Of a stretch of 64,000 nt of DNA, positions 1 through 10,692 are shown piece after piece (the stretch's first letter is position 1; every line of letters begins with the position of its first letter). Below the pieces are notes generated by a model. That model made no database searches and was not told where the DNA came from. It was given only the letters and a program-made list of their open reading frames with translations. The translations under genes and the position numbers were made by a program. The stretch is taken from NCBI RefSeq assembly GCF_020662345.1, contig NZ_VMOA01000022.1:1-64000 (forward strand), given 5' to 3'. This stretch comes from Methylobacterium sp. W2 (GTDB taxonomy: Bacteria > Pseudomonadota > Alphaproteobacteria > Rhizobiales > Beijerinckiaceae).

Positions 1-1507
1 TGGCAGGGGAGGGGGCCTGCATTGGAGAGGCTTGCGCGACGGTGGCGTCCATCACGGGAGCTTGCATGATGGGAGCTTGCGCCACCGGGGCGGCGGGCAT
101 GCGGGCCGGGCGGATCGCCGCGCGGGCGGCCATGGCCGAGACGGCGACGGGGCGCTGGGGAGCCGGTCCGGTCTGCTCGATGACGAGAGCCAGGGTCGCT
201 GCCTCGGCGACTTCGGCGACGCGGTCCTCGTGGCTCGGCTCGTCCCTGACGGGTGCGGACTGGCCGTTATCCTGGCCGTCGGCGGGCAGCGGCGCGCCGC
301 CACGGTCGAACCGCATCAGCCGGTCGAGGACGTAGACGGGGCTGGGCGGCAGCGGGCGCAGGAGCGAGATGTCCACGGGCGGTGAGACCGTGAAGGCTGA
401 GGTCTGGTCCTCCGGCGCGCTCACCGGGGCCAGATCCGGCACCGGAGACATCTCCAGCACGGCAGAAACTTCCGGCACGGGAAAAACGTCCGACACGGGC
501 GGAGCCAAAACCTCGGCGGAATCGGCCTGGATCGCCGACCACGTCTCGACGGCCGTCGAATCCTCGCCGTCGAACCAGGCGCGCATGGCGGCCCAATCCG
601 GGACCTCGGTCCAGTCGCGGTCGACAGGCAGCGGGGCCGGCTCGGCGGGGGCCACGGGCTCGCTCACCGATGCGAGGATGGGCAGCGGCTCCTCGACGAT
701 GGCGGCGAGGACGGCCTGCGGGCGGCGGTCGGGCGAGCGGAAGAAGCGCACGCCGGGTGGGGGGGTATAGGGCTGGCGCCACAGGGGCTGGGGCGGCTCG
801 GGGGGGATCGCGGCGAGAAGCGCGGCCTCGGCCGCCTCCTGGGCGGCACGCTCGGCTTCCGCGGCGGCGAGGGCGGCGCGTTCGGCGGCCTGCCGCGCCT
901 CGTCCTCGGCCTGCCGCGCGGCGCGGACCTGCTCTTCCTGGGCCAGGCGCTCGGCATCGAGCGCCCGCTGGCGGCGCTCCTGCAGGACCGGATCGGGGGT
1001 GCGGGTGTAGCGCACCGCCGGGGCGTCCGGTTCGGGCGCGGAATGGGCCGGCGCGTCGTAGCCCTCCGGCGTGATCGAGGCGGGGCGGCGCGGCGAGCGG
1101 ATCAGCACGCGCGGGCTCGATGCACCGTGGTCGATCCGGCTCTCGCCTGTCGAATCCAAGGCCGCGATGCCCGAAGAGCGGGCGAGATCGGGGGTGGCGC
1201 GGTCGTCGAAGACGTGGTCCGGCCAGGCCTGCGCCTCGGCCCACTCACCCTGCTCCCGCCAAGGCTGGGCCTGGGGAGCGGGGGCATCGTGCACCATGTC
1301 CCTGGGGGCCGTGAGCCAGGATTGCGCCGGGCGCGGCGAGACCAGACTCGGGCGCTGCGGCGGTCCGGCGAGGCGCCGGGTCAGGCTTGCGCGCAGGCTG
1401 ATCAGCCTGTGCGCGAGGGCGCCCAAGGACAGGCCGGGGCGGTCGCCGCCGCGTCCGGGCCGGGAGGGATCACGATGTGAATAGGGAGGCCGTCCCGATG
1501 CGCGCAT
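1..1507 (-). CDS. N-terminal part of a large Pro/Ala-rich protein, possibly FtsK-type translocase (partial)
   Basis: The minus strand stays open for 502 codons from an ATG at 1507 to the left window edge, so the C-terminus lies outside. The visible part is low-complexity and probably disordered. It has a short basic start, an Ala/Glu/Arg-rich probable coiled coil encoded near 830-1000 (repeated AERAA/AEEA-type residues), then Pro/Val-rich linkers and two back-to-back QAP(I/V)M repeats near the edge. Long disordered N-termini with motifs like the VRYTRTP seen here occur in some rhizobial FtsK/SpoIIIE DNA translocases, but the ATPase domain is not in view. The identity is therefore a guess; the open frame is solid. 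It diverges from nadE across about 290 bp. Confidence 0.55.
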   Translation of the reverse strand, partial: MRASGRPPYSHRDPSRPGRGGDRPGLSLGALAHRLISLRASLTRRLAGPPQRPSLVSPRPAQSWLTAPRDMVHDAPAPQAQPWREQGEWAEAQAWPDHVFDDRATPDLARSSGIAALDSTGESRIDHGASSPRVLIRSPRRPASITPEGYDAPAHSAPEPDAPAVRYTRTPDPVLQERRQRALDAERLAQEEQVRAARQAEDEARQAAERAALAAAEAERAAQEAAEAALLAAIPPEPPQPLWRQPYTPPPGVRFFRSPDRRPQAVLAAIVEEPLPILASVSEPVAPAEPAPLPVDRDWTEVPDWAAMRAWFDGEDSTAVETWSAIQADSAEVLAPPVSDVFPVPEVSAVLEMSPVPDLAPVSAPEDQTSAFTVSPPVDISLLRPLPPSPVYVLDRLMRFDRGGAPLPADGQDNGQSAPVRDEPSHEDRVAEVAEAATLALVIEQTGPAPQRPVAVSAMAARAAIRPARMPAAPVAQAPIMQAPVMDATVAQASPMQAPSPA

Positions 1508-1795
1508 GATGCTCTGGATTGACTCGAAGGGTACGGGTCCGCGTCCTCGATAGGAGCGGTTCTTCCCCAAGCTAGGGCCAACGTCGTTAACAGACGCTTG
1601 CCCGCATGCCGCGAAGTGTCGGATCTCCGAAGACCGGGAGCGCCCGCCTCCCCCTGGAGCCCCGGCGCGTAACGGGTTAGATGAGGGAACCCGATGAAGC
1701 GTCTCGGATCAAACGGGTTTCCCTCGGCGGACCCTGCCCGCTCAGCCCCGCGCGCTGCGGACGCTGCGTCACCCTTGCGAGAGGCACCCCGCGCC

Positions 1796-3853
<2,058 letters not shown>

Positions 3854-3920
3854 TCGACACAGTCCGGTCCGATTATGCCACTATCAGCCCGAGTCGGGGT
3901 GGCCAGTCGGAGACCGACCG

Positions 3921-4148
3921 ATGCAACGCTACAACGTGTTCTGCCTGAAGAGCGTCAGCGGCCTGTGCTGCGCGGTGCCCGAGAGCCGTGCGGTGCCGCG
4001 CTTTCTCAGCGAACGGAACTGGGCGTTCAGCGGACGCCTGCGCGACGAGGCCGAGGCGCCGGCCGATTTCGACGAGCGGGCCGCGACCACGGCAGTGCGC
4101 TTCAACGGCTTCTACCTGTTCGAGACCATGGACCAGCGCTTCAACTGA
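3921..4148 (+). CDS. Small conserved-looking hypothetical protein (75 aa)
   Basis: A 75-residue soluble protein beginning MQRYNVFCLKS and ending in ETMDQRFN. It has strong GC third-position bias and starts 68 bp after nadE on the same strand. There is no signal peptide or membrane segment. Two adjacent cysteines sit near residue 16 (GLCCAV). I do not recognise a family. It lies just upstream of a PilZ gene and may share its transcript, but nothing in the sequence assigns a function. Confidence 0.6.
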   Translation: MQRYNVFCLKSVSGLCCAVPESRAVPRFLSERNWAFSGRLRDEAEAPADFDERAATTAVRFNGFYLFETMDQRFN

Positions 4149-4239
4149 GCGGGCTCGTCCATCCCGGCGATCATTCCTTAAGGGGCGCCATGCGAGGGTC
4201 CGGCCGGTCCGCACCAAGCGAAGTCGGAGGCCGACCGTC

Positions 4240-4635
4240 ATGTCGGACAAACGCAAGGAAGCGCGGCAGAGGACATTCCTCAAGGGCCGCATCATTTTCA
4301 ACAACGGCGCGTCGAGCATGGATTGCCTCGTGCGCGACCTGTCGTCGATCGGCGCGCGCCTCGCGCTGACGGAGACCGCGAGCCTTCCGGATACGTTCGA
4401 CCTCTTCATCCCCCAGAAGGAGCGGACCTATCGGGCGAATCTGCGCTGGCGCCGCGCCGACGGCATCGGCATCGCCTTCGTGGACGAAACGGCGGTCGCT
4501 GCGCCAGTTCCGGTGCCGCAGACCGATCAGGGCACGATGCTGGCCCTGATCCATCGCATCAGCGAACTCGAAGCCGAGAACGCCGTCCTGCGCCGGCTCG
4601 TCGCCGCGAAGCCCGCGCCCGCCGGCACCGACTGA
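4240..4635 (+). CDS. PilZ domain protein
   Basis: A 131-residue cytoplasmic protein starting MSDKRKEARQRTFLKGRI, with GGAGG 10 nt upstream of the ATG. The opening basic RxxxR-type stretch, the DLSSIGARLAL strand and the later LRWRRADGIGIAF strand match the PilZ fold, which in many bacteria binds cyclic di-GMP. The ligand arginines are present as R6/R9/R11 and the (D/N)xSxxG motif as DLSSIG. The C-terminal 35 residues form a predicted helix (HRISELEAENAVLRRLV), likely a short coiled coil. Family PilZ proteins tune motility, exopolysaccharide or development; no target is indicated here. Confidence 0.85.
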   Translation: MSDKRKEARQRTFLKGRIIFNNGASSMDCLVRDLSSIGARLALTETASLPDTFDLFIPQKERTYRANLRWRRADGIGIAFVDETAVAAPVPVPQTDQGTMLALIHRISELEAENAVLRRLVAAKPAPAGTD

Positions 4636-4636
4636 C

Positions 4637-5083
4637 TCACGCGCCGGCCAGCGCCGCCCGGATCTGCGCCGCATGGATGCCGAGAAGATCCTGATCGGCC
4701 ATCTTGCCCGTATGGCGGCCCAGGGCCACGCCGTCGAAACGGGGGACGACATGGACGTGGAGGTGGAACACCGTCTGCCCGCCGGCCGCCTCGTTGTACT
4801 GGAAGACCGTCAGGCCATCGGCAGAGAAGGCGATCTTCACGGCGCGGGCCACCCGCTGCACCGTGGCGGCGACGGCGGCCAGGGATGCGGGATCGGCATC
4901 GAGGAGGCCGCGGGCCGGCGCCTTGGGGATCACCAGGGTATGGCCCGGCCCCTGGGGCATCACGTCCATGAAGGCCAGGGTGTGCTCGTCCTCGTAGACC
5001 TTATGGGCGGGGATCTCGCCGCGCAGGATCTTGGCGAAGACGTTCTGCGGATCGTACTGCGCAGCTTCGGCGTTTGAGGACAT
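4637..5083 (-). CDS. HIT family nucleotide hydrolase/transferase
   Basis: A histidine-triad protein of 148 residues. The triad HLHVHVVP is at about 107-114, following the usual QTVFHLH sequence, and the N-terminal [22 protein letters not shown] block is typical of the Hint/HinT branch. Family members hydrolyse AMP-lysine or nucleoside phosphoramidates, but substrate cannot be read from sequence. The ATG at 5083 was chosen because homology-like sequence begins a few residues later; the frame stays open to 5215. The gene converges with the PilZ gene, leaving one base between stop codons. Confidence 0.9.
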   Translation of the reverse strand: MSSNAEAAQYDPQNVFAKILRGEIPAHKVYEDEHTLAFMDVMPQGPGHTLVIPKAPARGLLDADPASLAAVAATVQRVARAVKIAFSADGLTVFQYNEAAGGQTVFHLHVHVVPRFDGVALGRHTGKMADQDLLGIHAAQIRAALAGA

Positions 5084-5198
5084 CGGGGCCGGTCTCCATC
5101 GCGGATGGTCGTCTGCGGATTTCCGGCCGGACCTTGCACAGACTGGCCCCCGGCGTCCACGGCGCGCGGGCCGTCCCTTCAATGAGAGTTTCGCCGGC

Positions 5199-6143
5199 AT
5201 GGCGCATGAAAGCAACGGCGCGATCTACACCGCCGCGGGAGCCAACCTCGCCATCGCGGCGGCGAAGTTCGTGGGCGCCTTCTTCACCGGATCCTCGGCC
5301 ATGCTGGCCGAGGGCGTCCATTCCCTGGTGGACACAGCCAACCAGATCCTCCTCCTCGTCGGCCTGTCGCGGGCGAAGAAGCCAGCGGATGCGCGCTTCC
5401 CCTTCGGCTACGGCCGCGAGGTGTATTTCTACGCCTTCATCGTCGCGCTGTTCATCTTCCTCGGCGGCGGCGCCTTCGCGGTCTACGAGGGCATCCACAA
5501 GATCCACTACCCGGAGGCCTCCGCCGACGCGGTGATCTTCGGCCGCACCATTCCGGGCTTCTGGGTCAACCTCTCGATCCTCGGCTTCGCGGTGCTGGCC
5601 GAGGGCTATTCCTGCGCCGTCGCCCTCAAGGCGTTCTGGGCCGAGAAGGGCGACCGGGAGGCGATCACCGCGATCCGCCGGAGCAAGGACCCGGCCCTGT
5701 TCACGGTGCTGGTCGAGGACGTCGCCGCCCTCCTCGGGCTGATGGTGGCCCTGGCCGGCGTGATCCTCGCCGAATGGCTGCAGATGCCCGCCCTCGACGG
5801 CTGGTCCTCCATCGGCATCGGCGCGATCCTGATCGGGATGGCGCTGTTCCTGATGATCGAGACGCACGGCCTCCTGGTCGGCGAGGCGGCCGCCCCCGAG
5901 ACCGTGGCGGCGATCGAGGAGACGGTGCGGACGGAGCCCGGCGTCCGCCACGTCAATGCTGTGCTGACGCAGCATCTCGGCCCCTCCGACATCCTGGTGA
6001 ATGTCAGCCTCGACATGGAGGACGACCTCAAGGCCGGCGAGGTCGAAGCCATGGTCGGCCGCCTCGATGCCCGGCTGAAGGCGCAGAACCCGGCGGTGAA
6101 ACGGGTGTTCATCGAGATTCAGGCGAAGGACTCCGCCGCCTGA
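5199..6143 (+). CDS. Cation diffusion facilitator, ZnT9 (SLC30A9)-like branch
   Basis: A membrane transporter of 314 residues with about six hydrophobic segments and a C-terminal cytoplasmic domain. The TM2 metal motif HxxxD is visible as H41/D45 in [12 protein letters not shown]. In TM5 the usual (H/D)xxxD is replaced by [11 protein letters not shown] after a DP, the signature of the ZnT9-like branch rather than the classic Zn exporters. The substrate is therefore less certain than for canonical CDFs. The ATG at 5199 has GAGAG about 10 nt upstream; the open frame extends further 5' but overlaps the divergent HIT gene. It converges with the glutathione peroxidase gene. Confidence 0.9.
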   Translation: MAHESNGAIYTAAGANLAIAAAKFVGAFFTGSSAMLAEGVHSLVDTANQILLLVGLSRAKKPADARFPFGYGREVYFYAFIVALFIFLGGGAFAVYEGIHKIHYPEASADAVIFGRTIPGFWVNLSILGFAVLAEGYSCAVALKAFWAEKGDREAITAIRRSKDPALFTVLVEDVAALLGLMVALAGVILAEWLQMPALDGWSSIGIGAILIGMALFLMIETHGLLVGEAAAPETVAAIEETVRTEPGVRHVNAVLTQHLGPSDILVNVSLDMEDDLKAGEVEAMVGRLDARLKAQNPAVKRVFIEIQAKDSAA

Positions 6144-6146
6144 CGG

Positions 6147-6635
6147 TCAGGGGCCGGCGAGCGCCGCCGCGATGTCGCCCTCGAGATCCGCCGGCTTGGC
6201 GGTGGGGGGGTAGCGACCGATGACCCTGCCATCGCGGCCCACGAGGAACTTGGTGAAGTTCCACTTGATGCCCTTGGTGCCGAGGAGGCCGGGCTTCTCC
6301 TGTTTCAGATGGGCGAAGACCGGGTCTGTGCCGGCCCCGTTCACCTCCACCTTGGCGAGGACGGGAAAACTGACATCGTAGGTCAGGCTGCAGAATTGCG
6401 CGATCTCCCCGGCATCGCCCGGCTCCTGGGCGCCGAACTGGTTGCAGGGGAAACCGAGCACCACGAGTCCGCCCTCGCGGTGCTTGCGCCACAGGGCCTC
6501 CAGCCCCTCGTATTGCGGGGTGAAGCCGCATTTCGAGGCGGTGTTGACCACGAGCACGACCTGCCCCCGGTGCTGATCCAGGGGATAGGGTGTGCCGTCG
6601 GCGGCCTTCGGTGTGAGGTCGAAGAGGCTGGTCAT
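6147..6635 (-). CDS. Glutathione peroxidase
   Basis: A thiol peroxidase of the GPx family, 162 aa. It reduces hydroperoxides using glutathione or, in many bacterial members, thioredoxin. The catalytic cysteine is C36 in NTASKCGFTPQY, with Q70 and W125/N126 (KWNFTKFLV) completing the tetrad. C64 in GFPCNQF is the conserved second cysteine of the FPCNQF motif. There is no signal peptide, so it is cytoplasmic. Its ATG overlaps the stop of the upstream M20 amidohydrolase gene (ATGA), implying translational coupling. Confidence 0.95.
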   Translation of the reverse strand: MTSLFDLTPKAADGTPYPLDQHRGQVVLVVNTASKCGFTPQYEGLEALWRKHREGGLVVLGFPCNQFGAQEPGDAGEIAQFCSLTYDVSFPVLAKVEVNGAGTDPVFAHLKQEKPGLLGTKGIKWNFTKFLVGRDGRVIGRYPPTAKPADLEGDIAAALAGP

Positions 6636-7792
6636 GCGGCGGTGCGCTTCTCCACGAGGCGGGCGAGGTAGGAGCTGCCCAGGGGAATGATGCTGTCGTC
6701 GAAATCGAAGGCGGCGTTGTGCAGGCCGGGCCCCGGCGTCGCGCCGATCCAGGCATAGGCGCCGGGCACCACCCTCAGCATGTCGGCGAAATCCTCGCTG
6801 CCCATGCGCGGTACCGTGTCGTCGTCGACGTCCTCGGAGCCAAAGACCTCGCGGGCGATCTCGGCCGCCGCGGCGGCATGGGCGGCGCTGTTCTCCAGCA
6901 CCGAGAACACGTCGCGGATCTCCACGTCGATCTCGACCCCGTGGGCGAGGGCGATGCCCTTGGCCACCTCTCGGATGCGGCGCGAGACGAGTGTGCGCAT
7001 GCCCGCATCGAAGGTCCGTACCGTGCCGGCGAGATGGGCGCCCTCGGGAATGACGTTATAGGCCGCACCCGCATGGATCTGGGTCACTGAAAGCACCGCG
7101 CTCTTCAGCGGGTCGGCATTGCGTGAGACGATGGATTGCAGCGCCTGGACAAGGGCCGAGGCCGCCACGATGGAATCGAGACCGCGATGCGGTTCGGCCG
7201 CGTGGGCGCCGCGCCCGGTGATGCGGATATCGAAGAAGTCCGCCGCCGCCATCATCGGCCCGGGGCGGATCTTGAGTTTGCCGTGCGGGCCGCTGGGGGT
7301 GTTGTGGAGCCCGTAGATCTCGTCGCAGGGGAAGCGTTCGAACAGACCGTCGGCGAGCATGGCGCGGGCGCCGCCGAGCCCTTCCTCCGCCGGCTGGAAC
7401 ACGAACAGGGCAGTCCCGTCGAAATCCCGCGTCTCGGCAAGATAGCGGGCCGCGCCGAGCAGCATGGTGGTGTGGCCGTCATGGCCGCAGGCGTGCATCT
7501 TGCCCGGAATGGTGGAGCGGTGGGGGAGGTTTGTCTCCTCCTCGATCGGCAGCGCGTCCATTTCCGCCCGCAGCCCGATACGGCGGCCATTGGCCGAGCG
7601 CCCCTGCAACACGCCGACCACGCCGGTTCCGCCGAGCCCGCGATGAACCTCGATGCCGTAGCGCTGCAGCTCCTCAGCCACGAGGTTCGCGGTCCGCACC
7701 TCCTCGAAGCCGATCTCGGGATGGGCATGGATGTCCCGGCGGATCGCGGTGAGGTCGTCGGCGAAGGCCTTGATACGGTCGATCGGGCTCAT
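6632..7792 (-). CDS. M20 family amidohydrolase (hippurate hydrolase/N-acyl amino acid hydrolase type)
   Basis: A metallopeptidase-fold amidohydrolase of 386 aa. The dinuclear metal motif HACGHDGH spans about residues 100-107, and QPAEEG (E136/E137) supplies the catalytic and bridging glutamates. The RxHxHPE start (RRDIHAHPEIGFEE) is diagnostic of the hippuricase/IAA-amino acid hydrolase branch, which releases amino acids from N-acyl conjugates. The exact substrate is unknown. The gene overlaps the genes on both sides by 4 bp, so it sits in the middle of a three-gene coupled unit with the FemAB-like gene and gpx. Confidence 0.92.
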   Translation of the reverse strand: MSPIDRIKAFADDLTAIRRDIHAHPEIGFEEVRTANLVAEELQRYGIEVHRGLGGTGVVGVLQGRSANGRRIGLRAEMDALPIEEETNLPHRSTIPGKMHACGHDGHTTMLLGAARYLAETRDFDGTALFVFQPAEEGLGGARAMLADGLFERFPCDEIYGLHNTPSGPHGKLKIRPGPMMAAADFFDIRITGRGAHAAEPHRGLDSIVAASALVQALQSIVSRNADPLKSAVLSVTQIHAGAAYNVIPEGAHLAGTVRTFDAGMRTLVSRRIREVAKGIALAHGVEIDVEIRDVFSVLENSAAHAAAAAEIAREVFGSEDVDDDTVPRMGSEDFADMLRVVPGAYAWIGATPGPGLHNAAFDFDDSIIPLGSSYLARLVEKRTAA

Positions 7793-9048
7793 GGGCGCTC
7801 TTCGTCCTCTTGGGTCTCGGGATCGGCGATCGTGCAGTCCCGGCGAAACGGCGTCATCTCGCCAAGCACCGAGGCCGCCTCGAGCACGTGGTCGCGCTCG
7901 CGGCGGAGATAATCGGCGACCGCCCGGCGCAGGGCGGGATCGGCGATGTCGTGGGCCGAATGCATCAGCACCGGCCGGTAGCCGCGGGTGAGCTTATGCT
8001 CTCCCTGCGCCCCGGCCTCGACGCGCTTCAACCCCTGCCGGATCGCGTATTCGATAGCCTGATAGTAGCAGACCTCGAAATGCAGGAACGGGTGATCCTC
8101 GTTGCAGCCCCAGTTGCGGCCGTAGAGCGCCACATCGCCGATGAAGTTGATGGCGCCGGCGACATAGCGGCCCTCGCGCTTGGCCATGATCAGCAGGATG
8201 CGCTCCGGCATCCGCTCGCCGATGAGGCCGAAGAACTGGCGGTTGAGGTAGGGCCGGCCCCATTTGCGCGCGCCGGTATCGGCGTAGAACTCGTAGAACG
8301 CATCCCAATGGGCCGGCGTCAGGTCGACGCCGGTGACGTGCTCGATGGTGATGCCCTGGCTCAAGGCGTCGCGGCGCTCGCGCCGGATCGCCTTGCGCTT
8401 GCGCGAGGAGAGCGCCCCGAGGAAATCCTCGAACCCGGCATAGCCGGCATTGTCCCAATGGAACTGCTGGTCGAGCCGCTGGAGGAGCCCCAGCGCGCCG
8501 GCCTGTTCCCATTCCCGCTCCTGCATGAAGGTGACGTGGATCGAGGAGGCCTTGGTCTCCGCCCGGAGCGCGCGCAGCCCGGCGATCAGCGCGGAGGCGG
8601 CCTCGGCCACGTCCTGGCCCGGCGCGATGAGGAAGCGCGGGCCGGTGACCGGCGTGAACGGCACGCTCACCTGGAGCTTGGGATAATACGCCCCGCCCGC
8701 GCGCTCGTAGGCGTCGGCCCAGCCATGGTCGAACACGTATTCGCCCTGGCTGTGCGACTTGAGATAGCACGGCGCGACCCCGATCAGCCGCCCTTCGCGC
8801 TCCACCGCCACATGCAACGGCAGCCACCCGGTCCTGCGCGAAACGCAGCCCGAATCCTCCAGGGCCGAGAGGAAGGCGTGCGAGACGAAGGGATTGTGGG
8901 TCTCGTCCCCCGCCGCCAGGGTCTCGGGCGAGGTGGCGCAGGCATCCCACTCCGCCGCCGGGATCTCGGCGAGGCCGGTGACCGCGCGCACCTGCAGGGT
9001 CTCTGCGGGATCCAGCTCTGGCTCGGCTACCGGTCCGGTCTTTTCCAT
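7789..9048 (-). CDS. FemAB-like GNAT protein (COG3146/DUF482 family)
   Basis: A cytoplasmic protein of 419 aa with a double GNAT fold, as in proteins annotated as 'peptidogalycan biosynthesis' (PF04339). The typical landmarks are NPFVSHAFLSALEDSG near residue 50, APCYLKSHSQGEYVFDHGWADAYERAGGAYYPKL in the middle, KRKAIRRER near residue 215 and the C-terminal GAQGEHKLTRGY block. The family is widespread and poorly characterised; by fold an aminoacyl or acyl transfer is expected. It is the first gene of a coupled unit with the M20 and gpx genes. In related genomes this gene usually follows RidA and GDPD genes, as it nearly does here. Confidence 0.9.
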   Translation of the reverse strand: MEKTGPVAEPELDPAETLQVRAVTGLAEIPAAEWDACATSPETLAAGDETHNPFVSHAFLSALEDSGCVSRRTGWLPLHVAVEREGRLIGVAPCYLKSHSQGEYVFDHGWADAYERAGGAYYPKLQVSVPFTPVTGPRFLIAPGQDVAEAASALIAGLRALRAETKASSIHVTFMQEREWEQAGALGLLQRLDQQFHWDNAGYAGFEDFLGALSSRKRKAIRRERRDALSQGITIEHVTGVDLTPAHWDAFYEFYADTGARKWGRPYLNRQFFGLIGERMPERILLIMAKREGRYVAGAINFIGDVALYGRNWGCNEDHPFLHFEVCYYQAIEYAIRQGLKRVEAGAQGEHKLTRGYRPVLMHSAHDIADPALRRAVADYLRRERDHVLEAASVLGEMTPFRRDCTIADPETQEDEERP

Positions 9049-9111
9049 GACCGCAATCTAACCCTGTCGGGCGAGGGGACAAGCGCGCGCGATGGGCGCG
9101 GGCAAACGGAT

Positions 9112-9639
9112 CTATCGGCGCTGATCGATGAGCATCAACGCCAGGATGTCGCGGATCTCGGCCGTATCGGCCTGGGCGAGGCTCTTTATCCCGAAATCCG
9201 CCAGCAGGCAGGCACGCGCGGCGTCCGCGTCGGTGGTGGCTGCTTCCGGATCATAATCGGCCCGGTGCCGCGCTTCCTGCAACTCGACGAAGGTCGTCGC
9301 AAGGTAGCGCACGGAAGGACTGACGGCGGCTCGTTTCAGCTTCTCACGGTAGACAGGGCGCAAGCTCGGCTTATCGAGTTCCTCGCATACCTGCTTCATC
9401 CGGGCATGAGCGAAGCCCCGGTACAGGAGTGTATAGCTCGCCTCACCCTGATGGCTCCTGCCCACGAACTCGTCGGCAGCACGCCGCAGAAGCGCGTGAA
9501 ACAAGGCGTAATAAGCCGTGGAGACGGCTCTGCATCGTCGCGCCGGGTTCTGGACCGCACTCCCCGACGACGTCGCGAGCTCCGTTGCAAGATCGAGAAG
9601 CTCACGAGGATCGAGCATCTCACTGGATGCTCCACTCAT
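9112..9639 (-). CDS. HEPN domain protein (UPF0332-like), possible RNase toxin
   Basis: A helical protein of 175 aa. The RCRAVSTAYYALFHALLRRAADEF stretch (about 35-58) and the later ELQEARHRADYDPE motif (about 118-131) match HEPN proteins of the UPF0332-like group. In many HEPN proteins the polar Rx4-6H pair is an RNase active site; here R/H occur within EARHRADYD, so catalysis is possible but unproven. The gene overlaps a 92-codon gene by 20 bp, which is the usual layout of a toxin-antitoxin pair. Codon bias is weaker than in flanking genes, suggesting later acquisition. Confidence 0.7.
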   Translation of the reverse strand: MSGASSEMLDPRELLDLATELATSSGSAVQNPARRCRAVSTAYYALFHALLRRAADEFVGRSHQGEASYTLLYRGFAHARMKQVCEELDKPSLRPVYREKLKRAAVSPSVRYLATTFVELQEARHRADYDPEAATTDADAARACLLADFGIKSLAQADTAEIRDILALMLIDQRR

Positions 9640-9898
9640 CCTGCGTCATGAGACGGATGTAGGGATAGGATTCGTCGCCGTTCTCAATCAGTTCATCCCG
9701 AACCTTGTGGGCGATGTCCAGGAGGACTTCCGGCCGCCCGGTCTGGCTGGTCTCGGAGAGAAAGGACAGAAAGTACGCGGGTTCATCCGCAGAATCGAGG
9801 GCGGGACGAACCCTGATCGCCCGGACCTTCCCACCCGCAATGGCTCGGGCGGCCGCTAACCCGATTTCCTCGATGCGGTGGATAGGAAGCTGTGCCAT
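9620..9898 (-). CDS. Small partner of the HEPN protein (92 aa), unknown family
   Basis: A 92-residue acidic protein beginning MAQLPIHRIEEIGLAAARAIAGGKVRAI and ending QDEWSIQ. It starts 39 bp downstream of the GDPD gene and overlaps the HEPN gene by 20 bp, so the two are surely co-translated. It has no nucleotidyltransferase GSxxxD motif, so this is not a standard HEPN-MNT pair, and no ribbon-helix-helix is evident. By position it could be an antitoxin or a regulatory subunit. I do not recognise the family. Confidence 0.6.
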   Translation of the reverse strand: MAQLPIHRIEEIGLAAARAIAGGKVRAIRVRPALDSADEPAYFLSFLSETSQTGRPEVLLDIAHKVRDELIENGDESYPYIRLMTQDEWSIQ

Positions 9899-9937
9899 GC
9901 AGCGAATGTGATCCCGATGGCGCGATGCGTCAAATCC

Positions 9938-10690
9938 TCACGGCCGGAATCCCTCGAACACCATCTGGTCGGCGTGCTCCCGTGCTCGGCGGCGCTGGTC
10001 GGGATTGCGCACCGTCCAGGTCATCAGCGGTATCCGGCCGAGATGGCGGCAGAGATAGGTCGCGGCGCAGGGCAGGTCGTCCACGCGCCAGGACAGGAAG
10101 TCGGGGCGGCTTGCCTCGAGATGCAGCAGGTCAGAGAGCGAGCGCCGCAGGCTCTCCGGCATCAGCGCATAGGCTGGATCGTCCTGGGTGGTCTCGCCGA
10201 CGATCCCGCGCGGGACGTCCGGCGCCAGACCGGCGAGGGCCTCGATCAGGGCCGGGTCGAAGGACTTCACCGCCACCGGGCCGTCATAGATCGAGACGAT
10301 GGCGGCCACGCGCTCGACCAGGCGCAGGTCGCCGGAAAAGCGCGACTTGACCTCGACGACGAGGGGCACCCGGCCGGCAATGGCGGCGAGGTACTCGGGC
10401 AGGGTGGGGATCGTCTCGGGGGAGCCGGCCACCGCCAGGGATCGGAGGGCGTCCGTTCGCGTCTCGGCCACGAGGGCGACGGCGCCGGTGAGACGCCCAA
10501 GCGCCTCGTCGTGGAACACCATCGCCTCGCCGTCGGCGCTGAGCTGCACGTCGCACTCGATGGCGTAGCCGCCGGCGATGGCGGCCTTCGCCGCCGCCAG
10601 GGTGTTCTCGGGGATGCCGGCGGCCCGGTCGTGCAGGCCGCGATGGGCGATGGGTGTCGCGGTGAGCCAGGCGGGGGCGTTCGACCCCAT
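9938..10690 (-). CDS. Glycerophosphodiester phosphodiesterase
   Basis: A GDPD-family enzyme of about 250 aa that hydrolyses deacylated glycerophospholipids to glycerol-3-phosphate and an alcohol. The opening IAHRGLHDRAAGIPENTLAA carries the catalytic His and the N/E metal ligands. ECDVQLSADGEAMVFHDEALGRLTG supplies the ExD and HD motifs, followed by VVEVKS. There is no signal peptide, so it acts in the cytoplasm. A GTG at 10696 overlaps the RidA stop as GTGA and is the alternative start; the ATG at 10690 is 6 nt inside. It is coupled to the RidA gene. Confidence 0.9.
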   Translation of the reverse strand: MGSNAPAWLTATPIAHRGLHDRAAGIPENTLAAAKAAIAGGYAIECDVQLSADGEAMVFHDEALGRLTGAVALVAETRTDALRSLAVAGSPETIPTLPEYLAAIAGRVPLVVEVKSRFSGDLRLVERVAAIVSIYDGPVAVKSFDPALIEALAGLAPDVPRGIVGETTQDDPAYALMPESLRRSLSDLLHLEASRPDFLSWRVDDLPCAATYLCRHLGRIPLMTWTVRNPDQRRRAREHADQMVFEGFRP

Positions 10691-10692
10691 CC

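Noticed and set aside
267..1244. A minus-strand frame of 325 codons and overlapping plus-strand frames in the first 1.5 kb
   Set aside because: They are extremely Arg/Pro-rich, as expected of off-frame GC-rich DNA. The frame open from 1507 to the edge has balanced composition and a coherent coiled-coil block.
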